From assembly GCA_903844135.1 (NCBI GenBank), contig CAIMSN010000106.1:1-64000 (forward strand): DNA of 64,000 nucleotides, given 5' to 3'. Position numbers and translations under genes: made by a program. This document shows positions 51,433-61,094 of this stretch, piece after piece (the first letter of the stretch is position 1; each line of letters starts with the position of its first letter). The notes under the pieces were generated by a model that was given only the letters and a program-made list of their open reading frames with translations, did not search any database and was not told where the DNA came from. The stretch is from an uncultured Rhodospirillales bacterium (GTDB lineage Bacteria; Pseudomonadota; Alphaproteobacteria; Acetobacterales; Acetobacteraceae).

Positions 51433-51813
51433 TCAGGCTTCCTGGTCGGGCTGCATGATGGCGATCTCGTTGCCGTTCGGATCGATCAGATGGAACCGCC
51501 GGCCGCCCGGGAACGCGAACACGGGTCTGGAGACGGTGCCGCCGAGGTCGCCGACACGCGACAGCATCGCGTCGAGGTCGGCGACGGAAATCACCGGAAG
51601 CGGCGCCGCCGTCGCCTCGTCCGGATCGCCCTGCAGACCGAGATCGACGCCGCCGCCCGCCTGCCCGAAGGTGGTGCAGGCGTAGCTCGGGCCGTAGCCG
51701 GCGAGTTTCCAGTCGAACAAGGCGGCATAGAACGATCGCGCCTTGTCGATGTCGCGCGACGGCAGCTCGATATAGCTCGGTCGTGGTACGGCTGGCGACA
51801 CGGCAGAAGACAT
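51433..51813 (-). CDS. VOC-family (glyoxalase-like) protein
   Basis: Protein of 126 residues with the vicinal-oxygen-chelate fold: 'SYIELPSRDIDKARSFYAAL', 'WKLAGYGPSYACTTFG', 'FAFPGGRRFHLIDPNGNEIA'. The last part includes the usual Glu metal ligand. Members include lyases, dioxygenases and binding proteins, so the reaction cannot be given. It is convergent with the lipid-kinase gene and divergent from the chemosensory operon. Confidence 0.87.
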   Translation of the reverse strand: MSSAVSPAVPRPSYIELPSRDIDKARSFYAALFDWKLAGYGPSYACTTFGQAGGGVDLGLQGDPDEATAAPLPVISVADLDAMLSRVGDLGGTVSRPVFAFPGGRRFHLIDPNGNEIAIMQPDQEA

Positions 51814-51931
51814 GGCGGGCGACCTCCAATGTTTCTGTTATGTTCTCATCGTTCGTTGCGGTGGTCAAGCGCGCCCGGCGTCGAACTGGCCGGCGATTGA
51901 CGGGGTCGGCGCAGTTCTGTCTGCTCGGTTC

Positions 51932-52417
51932 ATGAGCGAGACGGTCCTCATGTTCCTGCTCGCCGGGCAGAGGCTGGCATTGCCGGCCGGCGCGGTGCGC
52001 GAGTGCCTGCCGCTGCCTCTGCTGTGGCATCGGCCGGGGCTGCCAAGATCGGTGTCCGGCTGTTTCTCGCTCGGCGGCCGGATGATGCCGGTGGTCGATC
52101 TGGCGCTCCTGCTGGGCCTGGAGTTCGAGCAGGAGAGGCAAGAGCAGGAGGGTCTCTACCGGCATCTGATCCGGCTCGGCGAGGTCGCCCTCCTGGTCGA
52201 CCGCGTCACCGGCCTCAGCCAGCGCGGCGCCGCTCTGGAGCAGGATGGCGCCGAATCCTGGCAGCACGGCTGCGTGCAGGCGCGGTTCATGGCCGATGGC
52301 GCACCGGTCGCTCTGCTCGATCCCGCGCGTATCCTGCTGGAGGACGAGCGGGTCCGGCTGGCCGCCCTGGCGGAGGCGGCGCAGCGACGCGCCGACGGGT
52401 GGCGCGATGCCGGCTGA
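51932..52417 (+). CDS. CheW-like coupling protein (first)
   Basis: Coupling protein of 161 residues opening the chemosensory operon, in the WspB position. CheW features are 'MFLLAGQRLALPAGAVRECL', 'GCFSLGGRMMPVVDLALLLG' and 'EVALLVDRVTG'. ATG 51932 opens the first strand. The track start is too early. It overlaps the cheR start by 11 bases. It should bridge the receptor and CheA. Confidence 0.88.
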   Translation: MSETVLMFLLAGQRLALPAGAVRECLPLPLLWHRPGLPRSVSGCFSLGGRMMPVVDLALLLGLEFEQERQEQEGLYRHLIRLGEVALLVDRVTGLSQRGAALEQDGAESWQHGCVQARFMADGAPVALLDPARILLEDERVRLAALAEAAQRRADGWRDAG

Positions 52418-53771
52418 AACGGCGATCTTCGCCAGGATCAAGGCGCTGGTGATCGGCCGCACCCTGCATCACTACTACGAGGACAAGGATGCGCTGCTGC
52501 GGGACCGCGTACAGCGTCGCATGGCGGCGACCGGCCTCGATGCCGCCACCTATCTGGCGGTCCTGGAGCGGGACGACGACGCGGAATGGGTCGCGCTCGA
52601 ATCCGAGATCACCATCGGAGAGACCTTCTTCTTCCGCTTCGCCGAGCAGTTCGACGCCCTGTCCGCGACCATCCTGCCGGCGCTGATCGCGGCGCGCGCC
52701 GGAACGCGGCGCCTGCGGATCTGGAGCGCCGGCTGCTCGACCGGCGCGGAACCCTATTCGGTGGCGATCCTGCTGCATCGCCTGCTGGGCCCGGCCCTGC
52801 GAGACTGGTCGATCTCGATCGTCGGCTCGGATATCAGCGAGGCCGCCCTGCAGGCGGCGCGGGTCGGCGAATTCGGCGACTGGGCGCTGCGGTCGCTGTC
52901 GCCCGAGGCGGTGAACCGGGATTTCCTGCCGGTGGAGGGGTCGCGCGCACGAAGCTGGCGGCTGCGCCCGGCGTTCCGCGCCATGGTCAGGTTCGAGCGG
53001 CGCAACCTGCTGACGCTGCTGGAGCCGGGCGCCGCCGACGGGCTGGATTACGATCTGGTGCTATGCCGGAACGTACTGATCTATTTCCGGACCGACCGGG
53101 TGCGGGCGCTGGTGCGCCGCTTCGGCGAGAGCCTGGCGGCCGATGGCTGGCTGCTACTCGGTCATGCCGAGGCGGTGGCGGTCGACACCGTCGGTCTCAG
53201 GCCGGTCGCTCTGAACGGCATCGTGGCATGGCGGCGCGACGATGCGGGGCTTCGATCCGCGCAGGCGATCGGCGGCCCTGTGCCCGCCGCCAGCTTGCCG
53301 CTTTCCGCGCCGCGAAAGCGAGCGCCACCGAAACTGCCCGGGCCACCCTTGCCGCCAAGGCCGGACGATTCCGGCGCCATAGACCAGGTGCGGCGGCTCG
53401 CCGACAGCGGCCGGCCGGCAGAGGCGCTGGCCGCCTGCCGGTCCGCCATCGTCGCCCATCCGCTGAGCCCGGAACTGTTCTTCTATGCCGCCCTGCTGCA
53501 GCGCGCGCTCGGCTTGGAGGGCGCGGCCGAGGCCGACTTCCGGCGGGCGATCTACCTCTGTAAGCAGTTCGCCATGGCGCATTATCACCTCGGCCTGCTG
53601 CTGAACGATGCCGGCCGTGCCGGGCAAGGCCGTCGGTCGATCGCCGAGGCGGCCAGGATCGCGGCCGCGCTGCCGGCGGGCGAGATCCTGTCCTGCGGCG
53701 ACGGCATGACAGCGGCGCGGCTGCTCGATCTGAGCCGGCGGGACTGGCACCCGGCCCGGGAACCGGCCTGA
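52407..53771 (+). CDS. CheR methyltransferase with C-terminal TPR (WspC-like)
   Basis: Receptor methyltransferase of 454 residues. Residues ~1-270 are CheR: 'ITIGETFFFRFAEQFDAL', SAM motif 'IWSAGCSTGAEPYSVAILL', 'YDLVLCRNVLIYF' and 'LLLGHAEAV'. A Pro-rich linker follows, then TPR units ('RRLADSGRPAEALAACRSAI', 'ELFFYAALLQRALGLEGAAE'). This arrangement is that of WspC and its relatives, which methylate a receptor without the C-terminal pentapeptide. The start overlaps the first cheW. The stop overlaps the second cheW (TGATG). Confidence 0.92.
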   Translation: MPAETAIFARIKALVIGRTLHHYYEDKDALLRDRVQRRMAATGLDAATYLAVLERDDDAEWVALESEITIGETFFFRFAEQFDALSATILPALIAARAGTRRLRIWSAGCSTGAEPYSVAILLHRLLGPALRDWSISIVGSDISEAALQAARVGEFGDWALRSLSPEAVNRDFLPVEGSRARSWRLRPAFRAMVRFERRNLLTLLEPGAADGLDYDLVLCRNVLIYFRTDRVRALVRRFGESLAADGWLLLGHAEAVAVDTVGLRPVALNGIVAWRRDDAGLRSAQAIGGPVPAASLPLSAPRKRAPPKLPGPPLPPRPDDSGAIDQVRRLADSGRPAEALAACRSAIVAHPLSPELFFYAALLQRALGLEGAAEADFRRAIYLCKQFAMAHYHLGLLLNDAGRAGQGRRSIAEAARIAAALPAGEILSCGDGMTAARLLDLSRRDWHPAREPA

Positions 53772-54352
53772 TGGACGCGCGCGATTTCCGCACCCGGGTG
53801 CTCGCCGAGCGCGCCCGCGCCCTGGCGTCGCGGCCCAGCGCCGTGCGGGGCGCCTCGCAGGGCGCCCCGCAGGCCGCGTCGCCGGTCCGGCTGGTGTGCC
53901 TGAGTGGCGCCCGGCATTACGCGCTGCCGATCGAGGCAATAGAAAGCGTGCAGCCGTTCGTCTGTCACGCGACGCCCTTCATCGGCGGCCGCGCCGCCCG
54001 GGCGATGCTCGGGCTCGCGGTGATCGGCGGTCAGGTGGTCTCGGTCCTCGACCTCGCCGGCTTGCTTGGCCCGGCAGCCCGCGCCGACGCGGCATGCGGC
54101 GAGAACAGCGTCCTGCTGGCGATGCGGTCGGGCGCGCTCTCCGCGCTGCCGGCGGTGGCGCTGGGCGTGGAGCGGGTGCTGGGCGCGATGACGCTGCAAC
54201 CCGCCGACGAACCCGGCCATGCCGTGCTGCCCGCCGGCGGGGACGATCCCGTCCCGGTCCTGGTCCGGCTGGTCGACGAAACCACCCTGCAGCGGGCGAT
54301 CGCATCGCTCGAGACCGTTCCCCGTAGCGTCCCTGACCTGGCCGGAGCCTGA
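53771..54352 (+). CDS. CheW-like coupling protein (second, WspD-like)
   Basis: Second coupling protein, 193 residues, with an N-terminal extension of ~35 residues before the CheW domain ('VRLVCLSGARHYALPIEAIE', 'LGLAVIGGQVVSVLDLAGLL', 'VALGVERVLGAM'). Two CheW proteins flanking cheR repeat the Wsp layout (WspB-WspC-WspD). ATG 53771 shares one base with the cheR stop. Confidence 0.87.
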   Translation: MDARDFRTRVLAERARALASRPSAVRGASQGAPQAASPVRLVCLSGARHYALPIEAIESVQPFVCHATPFIGGRAARAMLGLAVIGGQVVSVLDLAGLLGPAARADAACGENSVLLAMRSGALSALPAVALGVERVLGAMTLQPADEPGHAVLPAGGDDPVPVLVRLVDETTLQRAIASLETVPRSVPDLAGA

Positions 54353-54357
54353 CCGAC

Positions 54358-56037
54358 GTGTCCATTTCCCTTCGGATTCTTCTCGGCTTCGGTGTGACCA
54401 CGCTGATGATGATCGGCCTCGGGCTGTTCTCCCTGAACGAGATCGGCACGCTGCGCGACGTCACCACCACCATCGTCGCGCGCGACATCGCCGCCTATCA
54501 CCAGGTCGACGCGGTGCACGATGCGCAGACCGAAATGGCGGCGCTGCGCATGGCCGCCACCAACCGGGCGATCCGGCGACAGATCGGCGGGCTCGCCGCC
54601 GGCAACGGCGACCTCGACGACTCGATCGCCGCCTGGGACCACCAGGCGGCCCTCACCACCGGCCTGCTCGACACCGCACGCCACTCTGTCGCGGAGTACG
54701 CGGCGCTGGCGCGCAACCCGGCGCGCAAGCGGTCCTGGAGCAACGTCTCCGTCATCCTGGGCAACCTCGACGGCGCGCTGCGCCAGATCCGCGCCGATAC
54801 GCAGATCGCGTTCGCGGCGCTGCGCAGCGGCAACGATCCGGCGGTGCTGGCGTCGGACGCGACTCTGCAGAACGACCGGGTCGGCTTCGACCGGCTGATG
54901 AGCCAGGCGATCGATGCGCTGAACGAGGGCGTCCGCGCCGGCCAGGACCGCACCGAGCAGGTCTATGTCGAGAGCTTCTGGTCGATCGTCGCGGCGCTGC
55001 TGCTGGCGGTCGCGGCGGCGCTCGCGGTGACGGCGCTGATCCGGCGTTCGATCGCCGGACCGCTGGCGGTGTTCGTTGACGTGACCGAGCGGGTCGGCGC
55101 GGGCGACCTGTCGGTGCGCGCGCCGGTGCGCGGCGCCGGCGAGATCGGCAGGCTGGGTGCGGTGATCAACCGGATGGTGGACGGGCTGCGGCAGACCGCC
55201 GGCCAGAGCCGCGAGGCGACCGGCAACCTCAACGTCGCCGTGGCGGAGATCCGCGCCTCCACGCAGCAGCAGGCGGCCGGCGTCGAGGAGCAGCTCGCCG
55301 CGGTTCAGGAAACCGCCGCCACGGTCGACGAGATCGCCCATTCCGGCGCGCAGATCAGCCGGCGCGCCCAGGACGTGATCGCCTCGGCGCAGGCCACCAC
55401 GCGCGTCAGCGAAAGCGGTCTGCGGGCGGTGCAGGAGAGCATGCGGGCGATGGAGCAGATCCAGATCCAGGGCGAGGCGGTCGCCGCGAACATCGTGGCG
55501 CTCAGCGAGAAGACCCAGGCGATCGGCGAGATCGTCAACAGCGTGAACGACATCTCCGAACGCTCGCACCTGCTGGCGCTGAATGCGGCGATCGAGGCGG
55601 CGTCGGCGGGCGAGTATGGGCGCTCGTTCTCGGTGGTGGCGACGGAGATGAAGATCCTGGCCGACCAGGCCAAGGATGCGACCACCCAGGTGCGCGCGAT
55701 TCTCGGCGACATCCAGCGCGGCATCAATACCTCGGTGATGCTGACCGAGGAGGCGGTCAAGCGCGGCGCCGCCGGGCGGGAGCGCACCCAGACCGCGGAA
55801 GCGACCATCGAGGAGATGGCCGCCGGGATCCAGGATGCGGTGCAGACCTTCCAGCAGATCGTCGCCTCCACCAACCAGCAGCAGCTCGGCATCGAGCAGG
55901 TGATGGTGGCGCTGCAGAACATCCGCCAGGCCAGCCAGCAGACCGCCGCCGGCACCAGGCAGCTCGACTCCGCGGCGCTCGGCCTCGGCGCGCTGTCGCG
56001 TCAGTTGCTGGCGACCGCGGAGCGGTTCCGGCTCTGA
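54358..56037 (+). CDS. Methyl-accepting chemotaxis receptor (4-helix-bundle type)
   Basis: Inner-membrane receptor of 559 residues. TM1 is at ~5-28 and TM2 at ~202-226, enclosing a ~170-residue periplasmic helical bundle. Then come HAMP ('RRSIAGPLAVFVDVTERVGA') and a long signalling coiled coil with the hairpin tip 'SERSHLLALNAAIEAASAGE'. There is no C-terminal pentapeptide. GTG 54358 starts five bases after the cheW stop. Equivalent to WspA. The ligand is unknown. Confidence 0.93.
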   Translation: MSISLRILLGFGVTTLMMIGLGLFSLNEIGTLRDVTTTIVARDIAAYHQVDAVHDAQTEMAALRMAATNRAIRRQIGGLAAGNGDLDDSIAAWDHQAALTTGLLDTARHSVAEYAALARNPARKRSWSNVSVILGNLDGALRQIRADTQIAFAALRSGNDPAVLASDATLQNDRVGFDRLMSQAIDALNEGVRAGQDRTEQVYVESFWSIVAALLLAVAAALAVTALIRRSIAGPLAVFVDVTERVGAGDLSVRAPVRGAGEIGRLGAVINRMVDGLRQTAGQSREATGNLNVAVAEIRASTQQQAAGVEEQLAAVQETAATVDEIAHSGAQISRRAQDVIASAQATTRVSESGLRAVQESMRAMEQIQIQGEAVAANIVALSEKTQAIGEIVNSVNDISERSHLLALNAAIEAASAGEYGRSFSVVATEMKILADQAKDATTQVRAILGDIQRGINTSVMLTEEAVKRGAAGRERTQTAEATIEEMAAGIQDAVQTFQQIVASTNQQQLGIEQVMVALQNIRQASQQTAAGTRQLDSAALGLGALSRQLLATAERFRL

Positions 56038-56056
56038 GGCGCGGACCGTCCGCCGC

Positions 56057-58243
56057 ATGGAATCGGAGCTGCGCCAGGAACTGCTCGCCGCGTTCGAGAG
56101 CGAATATCGCGACCATCTGATCGCGATCCGCGCGGTGCTCGACGGCGATGCGGTCGCCGGCGCCGCGCTGCGCGACGTGTTCCGTCGCGCGCACTCGCTC
56201 AAGGGCGCGTCGCGCGCGGTGGAACTGCCCGTCATCGAGGAGATCGCGCACGGGCTCGAGACGCTGCTGTATCGCTCCGTCGAGCAGGACCGCCCGCTGC
56301 CGGCGGAGGATATCGTCCTCGTCCGGCGCGGCCTCGATTCGATCGAGGCCGGCATGCAGGGAGCTGGTTCGGCGCTGGCGGTGCCGGCGTCCGGACCAGG
56401 GGAAACCGGTCCGGACGAGCCGGGCGGGGACGGCGCGCAGGATCAGCCGGCAAACGAGACCGCGCCCCAGGAGCCGGGCGCCACCGCGCGCGTATCGGCG
56501 CGCGACATCGACCGGCTGGTCGAATCCTTGCAGGCCGCGTCCGATGCGATGGCCGGCCAGGAGCAGGGACGGGAATGGCTGATCGCGCATCGCGACGCGC
56601 TGGAACGGGTGCTGGCGCTGTGCGCGCGGCCGTCGCATGCGATGCAGGCGGGACCGGACGCGTCTGAAGCATCTGGGGCGTCGGACGAGGTCGCGCGCGG
56701 ACTGCGCGCCCTGATCCGGTCGGCGACCACCCGGCTCAGGGACGGGCTGCGCGAGGACTGGCAGCGCGACCAGGCGGTGGCGACGCTGCGGAGCCAGATC
56801 CAGACCGTGGCGCTGATCTCGGCCGAGAGCGTGTTCGGCGCGCTCGGGGCGATGGCGCGGGACCTGGCGCGCGCGCAGGGACAGGAGATCGTCGTCACCC
56901 TGGAGGGGATGGGGCTGCGCGCGGAGCGCTCGGTGCTGCAGGCGCTGCGCGATCCGGTGATCCAGTTGCTGCGCAACGCTGTGGGGCACGGGCTGCGCGA
57001 ACGCGCGCCGATCGAGGCCGGCGCCGGCGCCACGGCAGCGGATCCGCCGGAGATCGTGCTGTCGGTCGTCTCGCGGGGCGGCGCGCTCAGCGTCTCGGTC
57101 GCCGATGATGGCGCCGGGCCGGATCTGCCGGCGATCGAACGCACCGCCAGGGCGCGTGGCCTGCTGCCGCCAGGCGCGGCGACGCCCGACGAGGCGGGCT
57201 TGCTGTCGCTGGTGTTCGAGCCCGGCTTTTCCACCGCGACCGAGGTGGACCGGCTGTCCGGCCGCGGCATGGGCCTGTCGATCGTCGCCGAGGCGGCGGC
57301 CCGGCTAGAGGGCACGGCGCGCATGCAGGTGCGCCGCAAGCCGGACGGGCGGGCGAACGGCACGATCCTGACCGTTTCGGTGCCGGTCGGCGCCCGCAGG
57401 CAGGCGGTGCTGCTGCTGGAAGCGGGCGGTCATCTGCTGGGCTTGCCCTGCGATTCGATCACCCGTCTGCTGTCGGTGCCGCAGGCGCGGATCGAGCGGA
57501 CTGACGCGGGTTGGGCGGCGCGGGTCGAGGGGTCGGCGCGGCTGCCGCTCCGGTCCCTGGCCATGCTGCTCGGCGCACCGGAACCGGACCCGGGCGGTCC
57601 GGTCGCCATCGTCGTGATGCGTGGCATCGGGCTGGTGGTCGAGCGCCTGTGCGGGGTGCGGACCCTGGTGGTGCGCCAGCCGTCGATCGTCGGTGTCGAC
57701 CGGGATCTCGTCAGCGGGGTGGCGCTGACCGGCCATGGCATTCCCGTGCTGGTGCTCGAGCCCGATGGCCTGCTGCGGGCCGGACCGGCGGCGCCGGTCG
57801 CATCCGAAGCGCGCCCCGCCGGTGAACGCATGACCGGGGAACCGGGGCGTGCCGACGCGGTTGCGAGGCGGCAGCCGACGATCCTGGTGGTGGACGATTC
57901 CATCACCACCAGGACGCTGGAAAAGACCATCCTGCAGGCGCAGGGCTATCGCGTGCTGATCGCCGTCGACGGGATCGAGGCGCTGGGTCTGCTGCGGACC
58001 GCGGAACAGGAGATCGATGTCGTGGTGGCCGACGTGGAGATGCCCCGCATGGATGGGTTCGGGCTGCTCGCGGCGATGCGGGCCGACCCGCGCCTGGATT
58101 CGATCCCGGCCATCCTGATGACGTCGCGCGACCGCGACGACGATGTCCGCCGCGGTCTGGAGCTGGGTGCCCGCGCCTATCTCACCAAGCAGGATTTCGA
58201 GCAGGGCGCGCTGCTCGCGGTGATCCGGCAGGTGTTGCCGTGA
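56057..58243 (+). CDS. CheA histidine kinase with C-terminal receiver (WspE/CheA3-like)
   Basis: Hybrid kinase of 728 residues: Hpt domain with phospho-His46 ('VFRRAHSLKGASRAV'), a short dimerisation region, HATPase ('QLLRNAVGHGLRERAP', 'VADDGAGPDL', 'LSGRGMGLSIVAEAA'), a CheW-like domain (~430-560) and a C-terminal receiver ('ILVVDDSITTRTLEK', 'VVVADVEMPRMDG', 'YLTKQ'). It lacks the P2 CheY-docking domain, as in Wsp systems. It receives signals through the two CheW proteins. Confidence 0.94.
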   Translation: MESELRQELLAAFESEYRDHLIAIRAVLDGDAVAGAALRDVFRRAHSLKGASRAVELPVIEEIAHGLETLLYRSVEQDRPLPAEDIVLVRRGLDSIEAGMQGAGSALAVPASGPGETGPDEPGGDGAQDQPANETAPQEPGATARVSARDIDRLVESLQAASDAMAGQEQGREWLIAHRDALERVLALCARPSHAMQAGPDASEASGASDEVARGLRALIRSATTRLRDGLREDWQRDQAVATLRSQIQTVALISAESVFGALGAMARDLARAQGQEIVVTLEGMGLRAERSVLQALRDPVIQLLRNAVGHGLRERAPIEAGAGATAADPPEIVLSVVSRGGALSVSVADDGAGPDLPAIERTARARGLLPPGAATPDEAGLLSLVFEPGFSTATEVDRLSGRGMGLSIVAEAAARLEGTARMQVRRKPDGRANGTILTVSVPVGARRQAVLLLEAGGHLLGLPCDSITRLLSVPQARIERTDAGWAARVEGSARLPLRSLAMLLGAPEPDPGGPVAIVVMRGIGLVVERLCGVRTLVVRQPSIVGVDRDLVSGVALTGHGIPVLVLEPDGLLRAGPAAPVASEARPAGERMTGEPGRADAVARRQPTILVVDDSITTRTLEKTILQAQGYRVLIAVDGIEALGLLRTAEQEIDVVVADVEMPRMDGFGLLAAMRADPRLDSIPAILMTSRDRDDDVRRGLELGARAYLTKQDFEQGALLAVIRQVLP

Positions 58244-59373
58244 GCGGCCGACAGCCAGGGCAGCAGCCGGGGCAACGACCGGCGCGGGTGCTGGTGGTCG
58301 AGGATTCCGCGGTGATCAGGCGGCTGCTGGTGCATATCGTCGAGTCCGATCCGCGTCTGACGCTGGCCGGCGCGGTGGAATCCGCCGAGGAGGCGCTGGC
58401 GGCGATCCCGTCGCTGCGGCCGGACGTGATCTCGATGGATATCCGCCTGCCCGGCATGGACGGGCTGGAAGCGACGCGGCGGATCATGGCGCTGCATCCG
58501 ACACCGATCGTGGTGATCGCCGATGCGATCGAGGATGCCTCGCTGCGCATCTCGATGAACGCGCTGCGCTCCGGTGCGCTTTCGGTGGTGGAGAAGCCGG
58601 GCGGGCTGTTCGCCGGCGGCGGCTACGACCTGGCCGCCCGCGCGATCGCCACGCAGTTGGCGATCATGAGCGAGGTGCCGGTGATCCGCCGGCGCGCCTC
58701 CGCCGGTGATCCGGCCGCGCCGTCGGTCGGGCTGCCGATCGGGCTGCTGGAGCGGGGCGATGGCTCGAGCGCCGCCGGAGCCGCGGGCGTCAGGATCATG
58801 GCGGTCGCGGCCTCCACCGGCGGTCCACAGGCGCTCGCCAGGCTGCTGTCCGCCCTGCCGGAGGATTTTCCGCTGCCGGTGCTGCTGGTGCAGCATATCG
58901 GCGCTCCGTTCGTCGAGGGGTTCGCCAACTGGCTGGACGGGCTGGTGCCGCTCTCGGTGGCGCTCGGACGCGACGGCGAGAGGCTGGTCCCCGGCCGGGT
59001 TTACGTCGCACCGGGCGATCGCCACCTGACCCTGGACGGCAGCGATCCGGACATCAGGATCGGACTCAATGCCGGCGCGCCGGTTTCCGGACAGCGCCCG
59101 TCCGCCTCGGTGCTGTTCGCCTCGATGGCGGCGCTCGGGCCAGCCGGGCTCGGCGTGCTGTTGACCGGCATGGGCGAGGACGGAGCCGCGGGCATGGTCG
59201 CGATGCGGCGCGCCGGCGGCTTCACCATCACCGAACATGAGAGCACGGCTGTGGTCTACGGCATGCCGGCGGCGGCGGTGCAGCGCGGCGGATCGTGCCT
59301 CAGCCTGCCGATCGAGCAGATCGCGCCCCGCATCCTGGCGATGCTGGGACCGCGCGCCGGGACGGCGCCATGA
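58240..59373 (+). CDS. CheB protein-glutamate methylesterase (WspF-like)
   Basis: Response-regulator methylesterase of 377 residues. The receiver has phospho-Asp67 ('DVISMDIRLPGMDG') and a conserved Lys in 'VEKPGG'. The esterase domain has Ser192 ('AASTGGP'), His219 ('LLVQHIGAPF') and Asp in 'LTGMGEDGA', a complete triad. GTG 58240 overlaps the cheA stop (GTGA). It demethylates the receptor for adaptation. Confidence 0.95.
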   Translation: MSGRQPGQQPGQRPARVLVVEDSAVIRRLLVHIVESDPRLTLAGAVESAEEALAAIPSLRPDVISMDIRLPGMDGLEATRRIMALHPTPIVVIADAIEDASLRISMNALRSGALSVVEKPGGLFAGGGYDLAARAIATQLAIMSEVPVIRRRASAGDPAAPSVGLPIGLLERGDGSSAAGAAGVRIMAVAASTGGPQALARLLSALPEDFPLPVLLVQHIGAPFVEGFANWLDGLVPLSVALGRDGERLVPGRVYVAPGDRHLTLDGSDPDIRIGLNAGAPVSGQRPSASVLFASMAALGPAGLGVLLTGMGEDGAAGMVAMRRAGGFTITEHESTAVVYGMPAAAVQRGGSCLSLPIEQIAPRILAMLGPRAGTAP

Positions 59374-61094
59374 GCGGCCGGATCCTGCTGGTCGAGGATT
59401 CCGACACCCAGGCGCTGATGATCCGCCGCGTGCTGGAGCGCGATGGCTTCGCGGTCGAGCGCGCCGACAGCGCGGAGGCGGCGCTCGACTGCCTGAACCT
59501 GGCGGTGCCGGACCTGGTGGTGTGCGACTACCACCTGCCGGGCATGAATGGCGGCGAGCTGGTCAGGGCGCTGCGGCTGAACGTCCGCACCCGCGCCACG
59601 CCGGTGCTGATGCTGACGGAGGCCGCGGAACCGGGGCTCGAGCGCGAGGGGCTGGAGAGCGGCGCCGACGCCTACGTGCCGAAATCGTCCGACCAGTCGC
59701 TGATCCTGCTCCGGATCCGAGCGCTGCTACGGCAGAACGGCGCGCACGAGCCGGAATCGGGCGGTTTCGGCCGCGAGGTCGGGCTGTTCCGCAAGGCCAG
59801 GGTGCTGCTGGTCCGCGATCCCGGCGAGGCGGCCGAGACCCTGGCCGGTCTGGTGCGGCGCGACGGGCACGATGTCCGGACCGCGTCGGCGCACGATGCG
59901 GCGCTGGAAGCGGCACGGGACGCAACGGATTGCGTCGTGGTCGATCTGCAGGCGTCCGGCTTCGACGGCATCGCGCTGTGCGCCGCGCTGCACGCTGCCC
60001 GGCAGAGCGAGACGTGGATCGGCAGCCTGCGCATCCTCGGGCTCGGCAACGGCGATCGGCCGGCCGGCCGGCTGCTGGTCGCCAGGGCCTATGGCGCCGG
60101 GGTCGACGATCTGGTGTCGGAGGAGGGAGGAGCGGAGGCGATCGGCCTGCGGATCCGCGCCGTGGTGCGGCGCAAGCTGCTGCAGGACGAGACCGCGCGG
60201 ATCGAGACCGAGCTGCGCGGACGGCAGGCGGCCATCGACCGGGCCCGCGAGGAGGCGTCCGCGCACGCCGCCAAGGCCGCCCTGGCGGAGGCGCTGGCGG
60301 AGGCCAACGATCGGCTGCGCGAGGCGCAGGGCAAGCTGGTGCAGTCCGCCAAGATGGCCTCGCTCGGCGAGCTGGTGGCGGGGATCGCCCACGAGATCAA
60401 CAACCCGCTGGCGTTCATCCTGGCGCATCAGGGCACGGTGGCGCGACTGCTGGAGCAGCTCGACGGGGCGGTCTCGCCGGACGGTCCCCCCAAGGATTGG
60501 GCGCCCAAGCTCGGCAAGGCGCGCGAGCGGGTGGCGTCGATGAGCCTGGGCCTGAAGCGGATCCAGAACCTGGTGCTCAATCTGCGCAAATTCTCCCGTC
60601 TCGACGAGAGCGAGCATCAGAGCGTAGATGTGCCCGATGCGATCGACACCGTGCTGACCCTATTGACGCACAAGCTGGGCAGCGGAATCACCATCTCGCG
60701 GGACTACCAGGCGCCGCGCGACCTGCTGTGCCAGCCGGCTCTGCTCAACCAGGTGATCATGAACATCGTCGGCAACGCCGCAGATGCGCTGAACGCGCGA
60801 AACGAGGGCGCGGCGCCGATGCGGCCTGGCCTGATCTCGATCGCGACCCGCCTGCGGGACGGCGCCTACGAGATCGCCATCGCCGATAACGGTCCGGGCG
60901 TTCCGGAGGCGTTGCGCGAGCGCGTGTTCGAGCCGTTCTTCACCACCAAGCCGGTCGGATCGGGCACCGGCCTCGGCTTGGCGATCGCCTACAGCGTGGT
61001 CCAGGCGCATGGCGGCGCGATCACCGTGGAGACCGCTCCTGAGGGCGGCGCGCGGTTCGTGGTATCGGTGCCGATCGAGGAGGACCGGGCGTGA
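59370..61094 (+). CDS. Dual-receiver hybrid histidine kinase (CheS3-like)
   Basis: Protein of 574 residues: receiver 1 (phospho-Asp53 in '[13 protein letters not shown]', Lys in 'AYVPKSS'), receiver 2 ('[13 protein letters not shown]', no matching Lys), a coiled coil (~268-330), HisKA ('[20 protein letters not shown]') and HATPase ('[20 protein letters not shown]', '[10 protein letters not shown]'). Architecture and place after cheB recall CheS3 of the Rhodospirillum centenum Che3 cluster. ATG 59370 overlaps the cheB stop (ATGA). The input is probably phosphotransfer from CheA. Confidence 0.9.
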   Translation: MSGRILLVEDSDTQALMIRRVLERDGFAVERADSAEAALDCLNLAVPDLVVCDYHLPGMNGGELVRALRLNVRTRATPVLMLTEAAEPGLEREGLESGADAYVPKSSDQSLILLRIRALLRQNGAHEPESGGFGREVGLFRKARVLLVRDPGEAAETLAGLVRRDGHDVRTASAHDAALEAARDATDCVVVDLQASGFDGIALCAALHAARQSETWIGSLRILGLGNGDRPAGRLLVARAYGAGVDDLVSEEGGAEAIGLRIRAVVRRKLLQDETARIETELRGRQAAIDRAREEASAHAAKAALAEALAEANDRLREAQGKLVQSAKMASLGELVAGIAHEINNPLAFILAHQGTVARLLEQLDGAVSPDGPPKDWAPKLGKARERVASMSLGLKRIQNLVLNLRKFSRLDESEHQSVDVPDAIDTVLTLLTHKLGSGITISRDYQAPRDLLCQPALLNQVIMNIVGNAADALNARNEGAAPMRPGLISIATRLRDGAYEIAIADNGPGVPEALRERVFEPFFTTKPVGSGTGLGLAIAYSVVQAHGGAITVETAPEGGARFVVSVPIEEDRA

